From: Thermoleophilia bacterium
GTDB taxonomy: Bacteria; Actinomycetota; Thermoleophilia; Gaiellales; SKUG01
Assembly: GCA_025964455.1 (NCBI GenBank)
Contig: JAOPYU010000338.1
Coordinates: 1 to 9,390, forward strand
DNA length: 9,390 bases
Direction: 5' to 3'
A program made the translations under genes and the position numbers. The notes beneath the pieces were generated by a model. It made no database searches and was not told the DNA's origin. It worked only from the letters and a program-made list of their open reading frames with translations. Every line of letters starts with the position of its first letter. Position 1 is the stretch's first letter. This document shows, piece after piece, positions 1-5,754 of this stretch.

Positions 1-353
1 ATCGCCGATAGGCCCGCGCTCAGGAAGTGCCGTGGCTCGAGGCCACCCATGCGCGCGGCCACGAGCGGGTCGGTCACGACGTCATCGACGACCGCCGCCG
101 GCGCCCCCTCGAGGTTCATCGCTACGGCCGTGCAGAGCAGCTCGATGTGTCCGAGCTCCTCGGTCCCCGTCGAGATGAGCATGTCGCGGTAGCGCTTGCC
201 GCTCCGCGCGCCCCAGCCCTGGAACAGGTACTGCATGGCGACGCGCATCTCGCCTTCGGGGCCGCCGATCGCCTGCTGCAACATGCGTGCGAACACGGGG
301 TTGGGCTTGTCCACGCGCACCGTGTACGCGAGCTCCTTGTGATGGAAGAACAT
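1..353 (-). CDS. Manganese catalase, N-terminal part (cut by window edge)
   Basis: Di-manganese catalase, a cytosolic four-helix-bundle enzyme that disproportionates hydrogen peroxide to water and oxygen. The protein begins MFFHHKELAYTVRVDKPNP, the usual start of this family, and continues with MLQQAIGG and MQYLFQGW. Three metal ligands are visible at the positions known for the family: Glu35, Glu66 and His69 (GTEELGHIE, residues 63-71). The remaining ligands (about Glu148 and His181) would lie beyond the left edge; only 117 of roughly 280-300 residues are present. The ATG at 351-353 follows a good AGGAG (358-362) at 4 nt. The gene diverges from the metallo-hydrolase at 489, so both may be read from the shared 135 bp gap. 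The family call is secure; there is no sign of damage in the visible part. Confidence 0.95.
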   Translation of the reverse strand, partial: MFFHHKELAYTVRVDKPNPVFARMLQQAIGGPEGEMRVAMQYLFQGWGARSGKRYRDMLISTGTEELGHIELLCTAVAMNLEGAPAAVVDDVVTDPLVAARMGGLEPRHFLSAGLSA

Positions 354-488
354 GTGACTCCTCTGGGTCGGGGGGTGGATCTCCCACCGCAGATGACCTG
401 CCTCGAATCGGTGCAACCCGCCGCCCTATCCGTTTCATGACGGATCGCTAGGAAAATGAGGAATCGAAGCACCGACACGGGAGTCTCC
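354..488. promoter_or_regulatory. Divergent intergenic region with two inverted repeats
   Basis: This 135 bp gap separates the divergent manganese catalase and metallo-hydrolase starts and must hold any promoter for both. Two dyads are visible. ATCCGT (428-433) and ACGGAT (440-445) form a perfect 6 bp inverted repeat with a 6 nt spacer, a typical operator geometry. GGTGG (374-378) and CCACC (384-388) form a 5 bp stem in the catalase leader. No convincing -35/-10 pair was found on either strand. Regulatory use is inferred from position only. Confidence 0.4.
479..483 (+). promoter_or_regulatory. Ribosome binding site deciding the start at 489
   Basis: GGGAG lies 5 nt before the ATG at 489. The earlier in-frame ATG at 456 has only an AGG at 450-452, three nt away, which is too close. 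The 489 start also begins directly with the conserved fold (MHLHRDAAPGIHRI), so the 11 extra residues of the longer reading are not favoured. Confidence 0.6.
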
Positions 489-1235
489 ATGCACCTGCAC
501 CGCGACGCCGCACCCGGCATCCACAGGATCGAGGATGCCTACGTCAACTTCTACGTCGTCGAATCCGGCGAACGCCTGTGCGTCGTGGATGCCGGTCACC
601 CCCAGTCGTGGACCGCGCTCCACGAGGCACTCGACGAGCTCGGCAAATCGCCGGACCAGATCGATGCGCTGGTCCTCACGCATGGCCACTTCGATCACGT
701 CGGCTTTGCCGAACGAGCGCGCGAGGAACTCGGTGTTACCGTCTGGATCCATGGCGACGACCGCGCGCTCGCATCCGATCCGTGGGACTACGAGCATGAG
801 CGCAGCCGGCTTCCCTACGCGGCGCGCCATCCGTCGTTCGCGCTCGCCTTCGCGGCAATGGGCGCCAAGGGGGCACTCTTCGTGCGTGGCGTGAACGAGG
901 CGCGGACGTACGCGGACGGACAGGTGCTCGAGGTCCCTGGGCTGCCGCACGTGCTGCATGTGCCCGGCCACACGGACGGCTCGTGCGCACTCCACTACCC
1001 CGCGCTCGACACGCTCATCGTCGGCGACGCCCTGGTGACCCGCGATCCCTACACGGGCCGCGAGGGACCGCGCATCGTCGCCGGCGCCGCGACCGCGGAC
1101 TCCCCGCGCGCCCTGGCCTCGCTCGACCGCCTCGTCGCGACCGGAGCCACGCACGTGCTGGTCGGCCACGGCGAGCCATGGACCCGCGGCATCGAGGCCG
1201 CCGTCGCGCACGCCACGGAGGTCGGCGCTTCGTGA
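489..1235 (+). CDS. Metallo-beta-lactamase-fold hydrolase
   Basis: A soluble 248-residue zinc-type hydrolase of the metallo-beta-lactamase superfamily, glyoxalase II-like subgroup. The whole metal-binding set is visible: Asp34 in VVDAGHP, the motif THGHFDH with His65, His67, Asp69 and His70, then His161 in VPGHTDG, Asp180 in VGDALV and His227 in LVGHGEPW. This predicts an intact binuclear metal site. The substrate cannot be read from the sequence: the superfamily includes thioesterases, lactonases and phosphodiesterases, and I see no lineage-specific insert that decides. There is no signal peptide, so a cytosolic location is expected. It stands alone on this strand, diverging from manganese catalase and followed by a 147 bp gap. 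A peroxide or detoxification link is only a guess from the neighbour. Confidence 0.9.
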   Translation: MHLHRDAAPGIHRIEDAYVNFYVVESGERLCVVDAGHPQSWTALHEALDELGKSPDQIDALVLTHGHFDHVGFAERAREELGVTVWIHGDDRALASDPWDYEHERSRLPYAARHPSFALAFAAMGAKGALFVRGVNEARTYADGQVLEVPGLPHVLHVPGHTDGSCALHYPALDTLIVGDALVTRDPYTGREGPRIVAGAATADSPRALASLDRLVATGATHVLVGHGEPWTRGIEAAVAHATEVGAS

Positions 1236-1382
1236 CGAATGCCGTCTCAGAAGCGAACTGCGTCCCGAAAGTGCGTACACCTCATACTAGGTGGCTAGAA
1301 AAGCTAGTCACGCCCACCTAAGGTGGAGTGATACGCAGGGAGCATCGCCGCGCCCTGACACGCGAAGTGATCGTAGGTCCCC
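1236..1382. promoter_or_regulatory. Intergenic region with three dyads upstream of the receiver operon
   Basis: This gap between the hydrolase stop and the first receiver gene is rich in dyad symmetry between 1278 and 1326. CACCT (1278-1282) and AGGTG (1289-1293) flank a 6 nt spacer. GTGGCTAG (1291-1298) and CTAGTCAC (1304-1311) form an 8 bp stem, with one G-U pair in RNA, around the loop AAAAG. CCACCT and AGGTGG (1314-1319 and 1321-1326) form a perfect palindrome around a single A. There is no T-run after the stems, so an operator or leader structure is more likely than a simple terminator. An in-frame TAG at 1374-1376 fixes the receiver start downstream of it. Confidence 0.45.
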
Positions 1383-1892
1383 ATGCCAGTACTCCCCAAG
1401 CGCCCAGACGGCCCGGCCAAGGTCCTCGTCATCGATGACGAGTACGGCGCCCGGCTCCAGGTCGAGCTCGCGATCATGACCAGCGATGTCGTCGAGCTCG
1501 TCGGCGAGGCATCCAACGGCATGACCGGCGCCGAGCGCGCCGAGGAGCTGCAGCCGGACGTGATCGTCCTCGACCTCTCGATGCCGGTCATGGACGGTTT
1601 CGAGGCGATTCCGCTCCTGCGCACCATCGTGCCGCGTGCCACCATCCTGATCCGCTCCAACAATGACGACCCCGACGCCGCTGCCCAGGCCTTCCGCCTC
1701 GGCGCCGCCGGCTACATCCAGAAGATGGCGAGCCCCGATGCGCTCCGCACCTCGATCGAGGAAGCCGCGACCCGGTCCACTCCCGCCACCGAGCTCCTGA
1801 CCGATGCACGCTCGCTCGAACCGCGTGGCCACGGCCGGCCCCGCGAACGAGCTCGCGACGTGCGCCGCCTCGGCCGCCACGTGCGTCACTAG
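1383..1892 (+). CDS. Response-regulator receiver protein with basic tail, no output domain
   Basis: A cytosolic single-receiver (CheY-like) protein of 169 residues. The receiver spans about residues 12-130 and keeps every key position: acidic pair Asp18-Asp19 (VIDDE), phosphoacceptor Asp64 (VLDLSMPVMDG), Ser92 as the switch hydroxyl residue and Lys114 (YIQK). The remaining 40 residues do not match an HTH or enzymatic output; residues 145-169 hold nine Arg and three His. The ATG at 1383 is the only good start, since a TAG lies in frame at 1374-1376; the AGG at 1375-1377 is a weak ribosome site. It begins a three-gene unit with a second receiver and a GAF protein. It probably relays phosphate or acts through protein contact. 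The tail could instead mark a frameshift or loss of a longer C-terminus. Confidence 0.88.
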   Translation: MPVLPKRPDGPAKVLVIDDEYGARLQVELAIMTSDVVELVGEASNGMTGAERAEELQPDVIVLDLSMPVMDGFEAIPLLRTIVPRATILIRSNNDDPDAAAQAFRLGAAGYIQKMASPDALRTSIEEAATRSTPATELLTDARSLEPRGHGRPRERARDVRRLGRHVRH

Positions 1893-1937
1893 TCGGTCAC
1901 GGGCCCCTCGCACGTCCTTCGCCGATAGGATGCTGCG

Positions 1938-2318
1938 ATGCCCATCCGCCTCGGCATCTGCGACGACAAGGAATCCTTCCGACGCATGCTCGCCATGTGC
2001 CTGGCCGTCGAGCCCGACATCGAGGTCATTGGCGAAGCGGCGGACGGCGCTGAAGCGATCCAGCTCGCAGAACGCGAGTCGCCGGATGTGATGCTGCTCG
2101 ACGTGGCGATGCCGGTGATGGACGGCATCGAAGCGCTCCCCCAGCTCCGGCTGGCATCACCTGGGACAGTCGTGGTCATGCTGAGCGGCTTCGCGAGCCG
2201 CACGATCGCGGACGAGGCGCTCGCGGCGGGCGCCTGGCGGTTCATCGAGAAGGGGACGTCGCTCCCGGAGATCCTGGACGCCGTGCGCGCCGCCTTCGCG
2301 GAGCGATCCGTCGTATGA
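1938..2318 (+). CDS. Stand-alone response-regulator receiver domain
   Basis: A 126-residue protein that is essentially only a receiver domain. Visible key residues are Asp9-Asp10 (ICDDK), phosphoacceptor Asp55 (LLDVAMPVMDG), Ser83 (MLSG) and Lys105 (FIEKG), so it should be phosphorylatable. No DNA-binding or enzymatic output follows, so it must act by binding a partner or passing phosphate on, as CheY and Spo0F do. AGGA at 1927-1930 lies 7 nt before the ATG. Its stop overlaps the start of the GAF protein by 4 bp (ATGA at 2315-2318), which suggests translational coupling and a shared pathway. It resembles the preceding receiver in layout (GEAS/GEAADG, SMPVMDG/AMPVMDG), consistent with an old duplication. 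Confidence 0.92.
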   Translation: MPIRLGICDDKESFRRMLAMCLAVEPDIEVIGEAADGAEAIQLAERESPDVMLLDVAMPVMDGIEALPQLRLASPGTVVVMLSGFASRTIADEALAAGAWRFIEKGTSLPEILDAVRAAFAERSVV

Positions 2319-3061
2319 CGAGCACCGAGGACGCACGCCACATCGCCGGCCTTGAAGCTCGTGCCACCCTGTACGAGCGCATGTACGAGGTCACCTCGGC
2401 GATGAGCGCGGCCGCGCTGCCGCACGAGGTCGTCGCAGTGCTCTTCGCCCAGGGGCTCCGCCTGCTCGAGGCCGACTCGGGCTTTATCGGCCTCGTGAGC
2501 CCCGACGGTGCGACCCTGCAGGTGCAGCGGTTCGCCGACTACACCGGCACGCCGGCTGAACTGCTGTCGATTCCCATTGACACCCCGGTGCCGCTTGCAG
2601 CCTCGGCGCGTGATGGGCGCATGCGCCTCATCGCCAGCAACGAGGAGCTCGCCTGCGACTTCGCGGGCCTGCACCGTCTCAACTCGGACGACCACGCCTG
2701 CGCCACCATTCCGCTCCTGGACGGCTCCCGGGTGATCGGAGCGCTCAACGTCGCCTACGACGAGGCGCGGCCCTTCACGGAGCTGGAACAGTCGGTCATG
2801 GAGATGATGGGTCGTCACTGCGCCGAGGCGCTGACCCGCGCGTTCCGGCTGCAGGCTGCGGAGCAGCGGGCTCGATCGGTCTACGCGCTCGACCTCCACG
2901 ACGAGGTCGTCCAGGACCTCGCGGTGGCACGCCTCGCACTCGAGCAGGGCATGGACGACGTCGCCCTCGTCTCGGTCCAGACTGCGCTCGAGGCGTCGAA
3001 GCGGATCGTCTCGAGCCTCGCCGAGCACGCCCAGCACTACCGCCGGGACGCGCTGATCTAG
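2315..3061 (+). CDS. GAF-domain protein with HisKA_3-like hairpin but no ATPase domain
   Basis: A soluble 248-residue sensor-like protein. A leading helix (about 8-35) is followed by a GAF domain (about 36-175, ending with IPLLDGSRVIGALNVAYDE at 132-150) and a helical segment. The C-terminal pair of helices (about 180-238) contains LHDEVVQDLAVARLAL with His195. HDEVVQ fits the HDxxxQ phosphoacceptor and phosphatase motif known from HisKA_3 (NarX/DesK-type) kinases. The protein then stops at 248, with no N, G1 or G2 box, so the HATPase_c domain is absent. It cannot autophosphorylate alone. It may accept phosphate from another kinase, form heterodimers, or dephosphorylate the two receivers encoded just upstream. 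The GAF ligand is unknown. The TAG stop at 3059-3061 overlaps the stop of the convergent gene. Confidence 0.88.
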   Translation: MTSTEDARHIAGLEARATLYERMYEVTSAMSAAALPHEVVAVLFAQGLRLLEADSGFIGLVSPDGATLQVQRFADYTGTPAELLSIPIDTPVPLAASARDGRMRLIASNEELACDFAGLHRLNSDDHACATIPLLDGSRVIGALNVAYDEARPFTELEQSVMEMMGRHCAEALTRAFRLQAAEQRARSVYALDLHDEVVQDLAVARLALEQGMDDVALVSVQTALEASKRIVSSLAEHAQHYRRDALI

Positions 3062-3486
3062 CGGACGTCGCCGCTCGCGACCTGATCGACCACGAACGGA
3101 CGCGCAGGGAACTCGACGACGTAGGGCGCGTCACCGGCGAGCGCCCATGCCTGCTTGCAGTGGTCGATGAGCAGGCGGTCGAGGCCGTCCTCGAGCGGCG
3201 CGCGCCACGCGCCGAGCTCCGCTTCGCTGCGCGGATGGTGGGGGGCCGTCCAGCCGCCGGCGCTCGGGCCGCGCCTGGCGTGGCGGACGAATCGCTGCGA
3301 ACCGTGGCCGAGGGTCCCGGGCGCGTCGATGTACCCATAGGCGGTGTTGCCACCGGCGGTGACACTGACGATCACGTGCAGACCTGGTTCGCGATCGCGA
3401 GCAGGATCCGTCAGCTCGGCGATCACGACCTCGGCATCGCCGTCGTCAGGGACGGGGTGGATCGTCGGTTCGGCGGAGGTCGTCAT
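3058..3486 (-). CDS. Hypothetical protein overlapping the end of the NDH-2 gene
   Basis: A 142-residue protein that I do not recognise. It begins MTTSAEPTIHPVPDDGDAEV, has a beta-rich stretch with Gly and Tyr (VIVSVTAGGNTAYGYIDAP, about 38-56), a central Arg/His/Pro-rich part, and a C-terminal helix-strand region ending in PYVVEFPARPFVVDQ. No membrane segment or signal peptide is seen. The first 41 nt overlap the 3' end of the NDH-2 gene in another frame. No ribosome site precedes the ATG, so translation would depend on coupling. High GC at third codon positions supports coding on this strand. The forward strand also has an open frame at 3160-3495, but it overlaps the convergent organisation poorly and looks like the antisense reading. 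It is probably the last gene of the reverse operon. Confidence 0.6.
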   Translation of the reverse strand: MTTSAEPTIHPVPDDGDAEVVIAELTDPARDREPGLHVIVSVTAGGNTAYGYIDAPGTLGHGSQRFVRHARRGPSAGGWTAPHHPRSEAELGAWRAPLEDGLDRLLIDHCKQAWALAGDAPYVVEFPARPFVVDQVASGDVR

Positions 3487-4846
3487 GGGGCGTGACGATA
3501 CCGGAGGATGCGGCCCGGGCGGGGAGCAGCGCACGCAGCTGCGCTTCACCCTGCTCACGACTCGCCAGGCTCACGACGCTGATCAGTCGCTCGCGACGGT
3601 TGCGCGCCATGAGCGTCCACATCCAGCGCGTCACCGCCTCGGCTCGGTTGCCCCAGCCGACGAGGTAGGCGAGGTGCACGACGCCCCACAGCAGGAAGGC
3701 GGGGAACCCGGCGAACCTGAGTCCGCCCACTTCCGCGACCGCGCGGGTGCGGCCGATGGTGGCCATGGTGCCCTTGTCCCTGTACCGGAACGGGGCCGGC
3801 GCGGCCGCGCCGCGCAGTCGTGCGCCGATCACCTTCGCCACGTATGCGCCCTGCTGGATGGCGGGCTGCGCCACCCCCGGCACGCCGGGGAGTGACGCCA
3901 TGTCGCCGATGATGAAGACCTCGGGCCGGCCGGGGAGGGTGCAATCGGGTTCAACAGCCACTCGCCCCGCGCGGTCCACCTCGGCTCCGGAATCCGTTGC
4001 GAGCTGCCTGCCCAGCGGCGACGCCTCGACACCGGCTGCCCAGATCACGGTTCGGCTCGCGATCGTGCGACGTTGCTCCCCCTGCTGCACCGTGATCCCC
4101 GCGCCGTCGATGTCGACGGCCATCGCACCGAGCTGCAGCTCCACGCCGAGCCCTGCGAGGTCGCGGCTGGCCCGCGCGCGCGACCGCTCGTGGAACGCGC
4201 CGAGCACCGTCGGCGCAGCATCGAGCAGGATCACCCGCGCCTGGCTCGGGTCGATGGAGCGGTACTCGCCGGGCAGGATACGCCGGGCGAGCACGGAGAT
4301 CTGTCCCGCCAGCTCCACGCCGGTCGGACCAGCCCCGACCACCACGAAGGTGAGCAGCGACTCGCGCCGTGCGGGTTCGTCCTCCTGCTCGGCCAGCTCG
4401 AACGCGCCGAGGATCCGACTGCGGAGTCGGTTCGCGTCATCGAGGGTCTTCATGCCGGGCGCCCAGTTCGACCACTCGTCGTGGCCGAAGTACGAGTGCG
4501 TCGCCCCGGCTGCGACGACGAGCGTGTCGTAGGGCAGGTCGCTCGGTCCGTCGCCGAGCACGCGCACCGTTCGCGCATCGAGGTCGACGTGCTCTGCGGC
4601 GCCGAGCAACACGCGCACGTTGGCACGCCTGCGGAACAGGCTGCGGAGCGCCGGCGCGACCTGCCCCGGCGAGAGGATCCCGGTCGCCACCTGGTACAGC
4701 AGCGGCTGGAAGAGGTGGTGGTTGGTGCGGTCGAGGAGCGTGACCTGCACCGGCAGCTTCGACAGCGCCCGCGCCGCGCGCACGCCCCCGAATCCACCCC
4801 CGATGATGACGATTCGATGGACGGGCTGGGAGCTGCTGGTATCCAC
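3446..4846 (-). CDS. ndh: Type II NADH:quinone oxidoreductase (NDH-2)
   Basis: A 466-residue single-subunit flavoprotein that passes electrons from NADH to membrane quinone without pumping protons. The FAD-binding Rossmann motif GGGFGG is at residues 16-21, followed by the family segment HHLFQPLLYQVATGILSPGQVA (about 42-63). The NADH-binding motif VVGAGPTGVELAG is at 168-180, WAAGV at 269-273, the second FAD contact IIGDMA at 311-316 and the quinone-side QPAIQQG at 326-332. The hydrophobic stretch FPAFLLWGVVHLAYLVGW (380-397) is the usual C-terminal membrane-anchoring region. A GTG start at 4846 is chosen: the frame stays open to an ATG at 4966, but that would run through the preceding HTH gene and add about 40 residues of unrelated sequence. 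An AGG at 4859-4861 is a weak ribosome site. The gene follows the HTH gene by 28 nt. Confidence 0.93.
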   Translation of the reverse strand: MDTSSSQPVHRIVIIGGGFGGVRAARALSKLPVQVTLLDRTNHHLFQPLLYQVATGILSPGQVAPALRSLFRRRANVRVLLGAAEHVDLDARTVRVLGDGPSDLPYDTLVVAAGATHSYFGHDEWSNWAPGMKTLDDANRLRSRILGAFELAEQEDEPARRESLLTFVVVGAGPTGVELAGQISVLARRILPGEYRSIDPSQARVILLDAAPTVLGAFHERSRARASRDLAGLGVELQLGAMAVDIDGAGITVQQGEQRRTIASRTVIWAAGVEASPLGRQLATDSGAEVDRAGRVAVEPDCTLPGRPEVFIIGDMASLPGVPGVAQPAIQQGAYVAKVIGARLRGAAAPAPFRYRDKGTMATIGRTRAVAEVGGLRFAGFPAFLLWGVVHLAYLVGWGNRAEAVTRWMWTLMARNRRERLISVVSLASREQGEAQLRALLPARAASSGIVTPHDDLRRTDDPPRP

Positions 4847-4874
4847 GCCGCTAGCGTACCTCGCGGCCGCCTGA

Positions 4875-5081
4875 TCAGTCGTCGACCCACTCGAGCAGGT
4901 CACCGGGCTGGCACTCGAGCTCCCGACACATCGCCTCGAGCGTGCTGAAGCGCACTGCCTTGGCACGGCCGTTCTTGAGCACGGCGACGTTGGCCGGCGT
5001 CAGTCCGATCCGCTCGGCGAAATCGCCGACGCTGATCTTGCGACGCGCGAGCTCCACGTCGATGCGAACGATGATCGGCAT
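4875..5081 (-). CDS. YozG-like XRE-family HTH regulator
   Basis: A 68-residue, single-domain Cro/CI-type DNA-binding protein. The sequence MPIIVRIDVELARRKISVGDFAERIGLTP... LKNGRAKAVRFSTLEAMC... CQPGDLLEWV follows the YozG-like family closely. The HTH covers about residues 16-45, with the recognition helix near TPANVAVLKNG (28-38) and the typical ending RFSTLEAMCRELECQPGDLLE. Such small regulators are commonly encoded next to DUF2975 membrane proteins, as here. Its ATG overlaps the DUF2975 stop by one base (TGATG), and GGAGG at 5092-5096 lies 10 nt upstream. It most likely acts on its own operon through the repeats at 5755-5804. Whether the membrane partner controls its activity is inference. 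Confidence 0.92.
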   Translation of the reverse strand: MPIIVRIDVELARRKISVGDFAERIGLTPANVAVLKNGRAKAVRFSTLEAMCRELECQPGDLLEWVDD

Positions 5082-5560
5082 CAGATGACGCCCTCCATGT
5101 CCGATCGCAGCTCGGTGGCCTGCACGAGCAGCGCACGCATCACCACCATGAGCAGGGCGAACGACGTAGCCGGAAGCAGGATCAGCATCGCGGCCATGAC
5201 GTTGCCGGGGTCATCGGCCGCCGCCACGACGACCAGGACCATGCCCAGGCCGAGCAGCCACGCGACGCCGATCGCCGCGAGGATCGCGTCGACCCACCGC
5301 AGGGAGTCACGACTGAACACGCGATCCTCGCGAACCATCGTCAGGAGCCGCCACGTGCTGACGATCACCACCTGGACGCAGATGAGCCCCAGCTCCACCA
5401 CCGCCAGGAGCGGCCACCGCACCTCGGCGAAATCGTCCGACTGACGTGCCTGGTACGAGAACATGCCCGGGAATGACATCACCTCTGCGACCAGCAGCAG
5501 CAGGAACGTCAGGACGAGCACGATGCGGAGCGGCACCACCGCGTAGCGCAGACCGCTCAT
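5081..5560 (-). CDS. DUF2975 integral membrane protein
   Basis: A 159-residue inner-membrane protein with four predicted transmembrane helices at about 8-28, 49-72, 90-113 and 121-146. Features typical of DUF2975 are visible: the loop VREDRVFSRDSLRWVDAI (76-93) between helices 2 and 3, and the charged end LVQATELRSDMEGVI (145-159). The biochemical role of the family is unknown; it is repeatedly found beside a YozG-like HTH protein, suggesting a membrane-linked regulatory pair. The ATG overlaps the stop of the preceding small membrane protein (ATGA at 5557-5560) and has no ribosome site of its own, so translation is probably coupled. Position in the same operon as NDH-2 hints at a role tied to membrane energy state, which is inference. 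Confidence 0.9.
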   Translation of the reverse strand: MSGLRYAVVPLRIVLVLTFLLLLVAEVMSFPGMFSYQARQSDDFAEVRWPLLAVVELGLICVQVVIVSTWRLLTMVREDRVFSRDSLRWVDAILAAIGVAWLLGLGMVLVVVAAADDPGNVMAAMLILLPATSFALLMVVMRALLVQATELRSDMEGVI

Positions 5561-5730
5561 CGACCGACCGTGCCGCGACGGATGCGGAGCTGTCGTCGCA
5601 CGGTCCAGGCGATGGAGCCCAGGATGAGCAACAGCCCGATCCCGCCCAGGCCGGGCGAATCGTCCCGCTCACCCGCGACCATGGCCGCGGCTCCCAGGGG
5701 CACCAGTGCCAGTACCAGCACGTGTCTCAT
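5557..5730 (-). CDS. Small two-helix membrane protein
   Basis: A 57-residue hydrophobic protein that I cannot assign to a family. It begins MRHVLVLALVPLGAAAMVAG, which could be a first membrane helix or an uncleaved signal anchor. A short charged loop (GERDDSPG) follows, then a second helix GIGLLLILGSIAWTV and an Arg-rich end (RRQLRIRRGTVGR), which should stay in the cytosol. The ATG at 5730 is chosen over the one at 5745 because GGAGG (5739-5743) lies 8 nt before it; the longer start would place its ATG next to this ribosome site. It is the first gene of the reverse operon, directly after the promoter at 5769-5797, and overlaps the DUF2975 gene by 4 bp. A partner role for the DUF2975 protein is plausible. 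Confidence 0.72.
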   Translation of the reverse strand: MRHVLVLALVPLGAAAMVAGERDDSPGLGGIGLLLILGSIAWTVRRQLRIRRGTVGR

Positions 5731-5738
5731 CACAGTCG

Positions 5739-5743
5739 CCTCC
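5739..5743 (-). promoter_or_regulatory. Ribosome binding site deciding the start at 5730
   Basis: On the reverse strand GGAGG lies 8 nt before the ATG at 5730. The alternative ATG at 5743-5745 touches this site and has no ribosome site of its own, so 5730 is the better start. Confidence 0.65.
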
Positions 5744-5754
5744 ATCGCCAGTCG

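Noticed and set aside
27..440. Forward open frame across the manganese catalase gene
   Set aside because: It is the antisense reading of a clear family member with metal ligands at the expected places; its protein is Arg/His-rich and matches nothing.
435..1280. Long reverse open frame opposite the metallo-hydrolase
   Set aside because: The forward frame carries the complete metallo-beta-lactamase motif set; the reverse one is a GC-rich antisense frame.
1889..3037. Long reverse open frame of 382 codons opposite the second receiver and GAF genes
   Set aside because: Both forward genes have intact domains and coupled starts; the reverse protein has no recognisable domain.
3160..3495. Forward open frame opposite the hypothetical gene
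   Set aside because: It has no ribosome site or neighbours on its strand. The reverse frame fits the operon and ends neatly at the shared CTAG, though neither reading is proven.
4847..4966. N-terminal extension of NDH-2 to an upstream ATG
   Set aside because: The extra 40 residues lie antiparallel to no known domain, overlap the HTH gene in another frame, and are Ser/Arg-rich. The GTG at 4846 starts just before the FAD motif at the usual distance.
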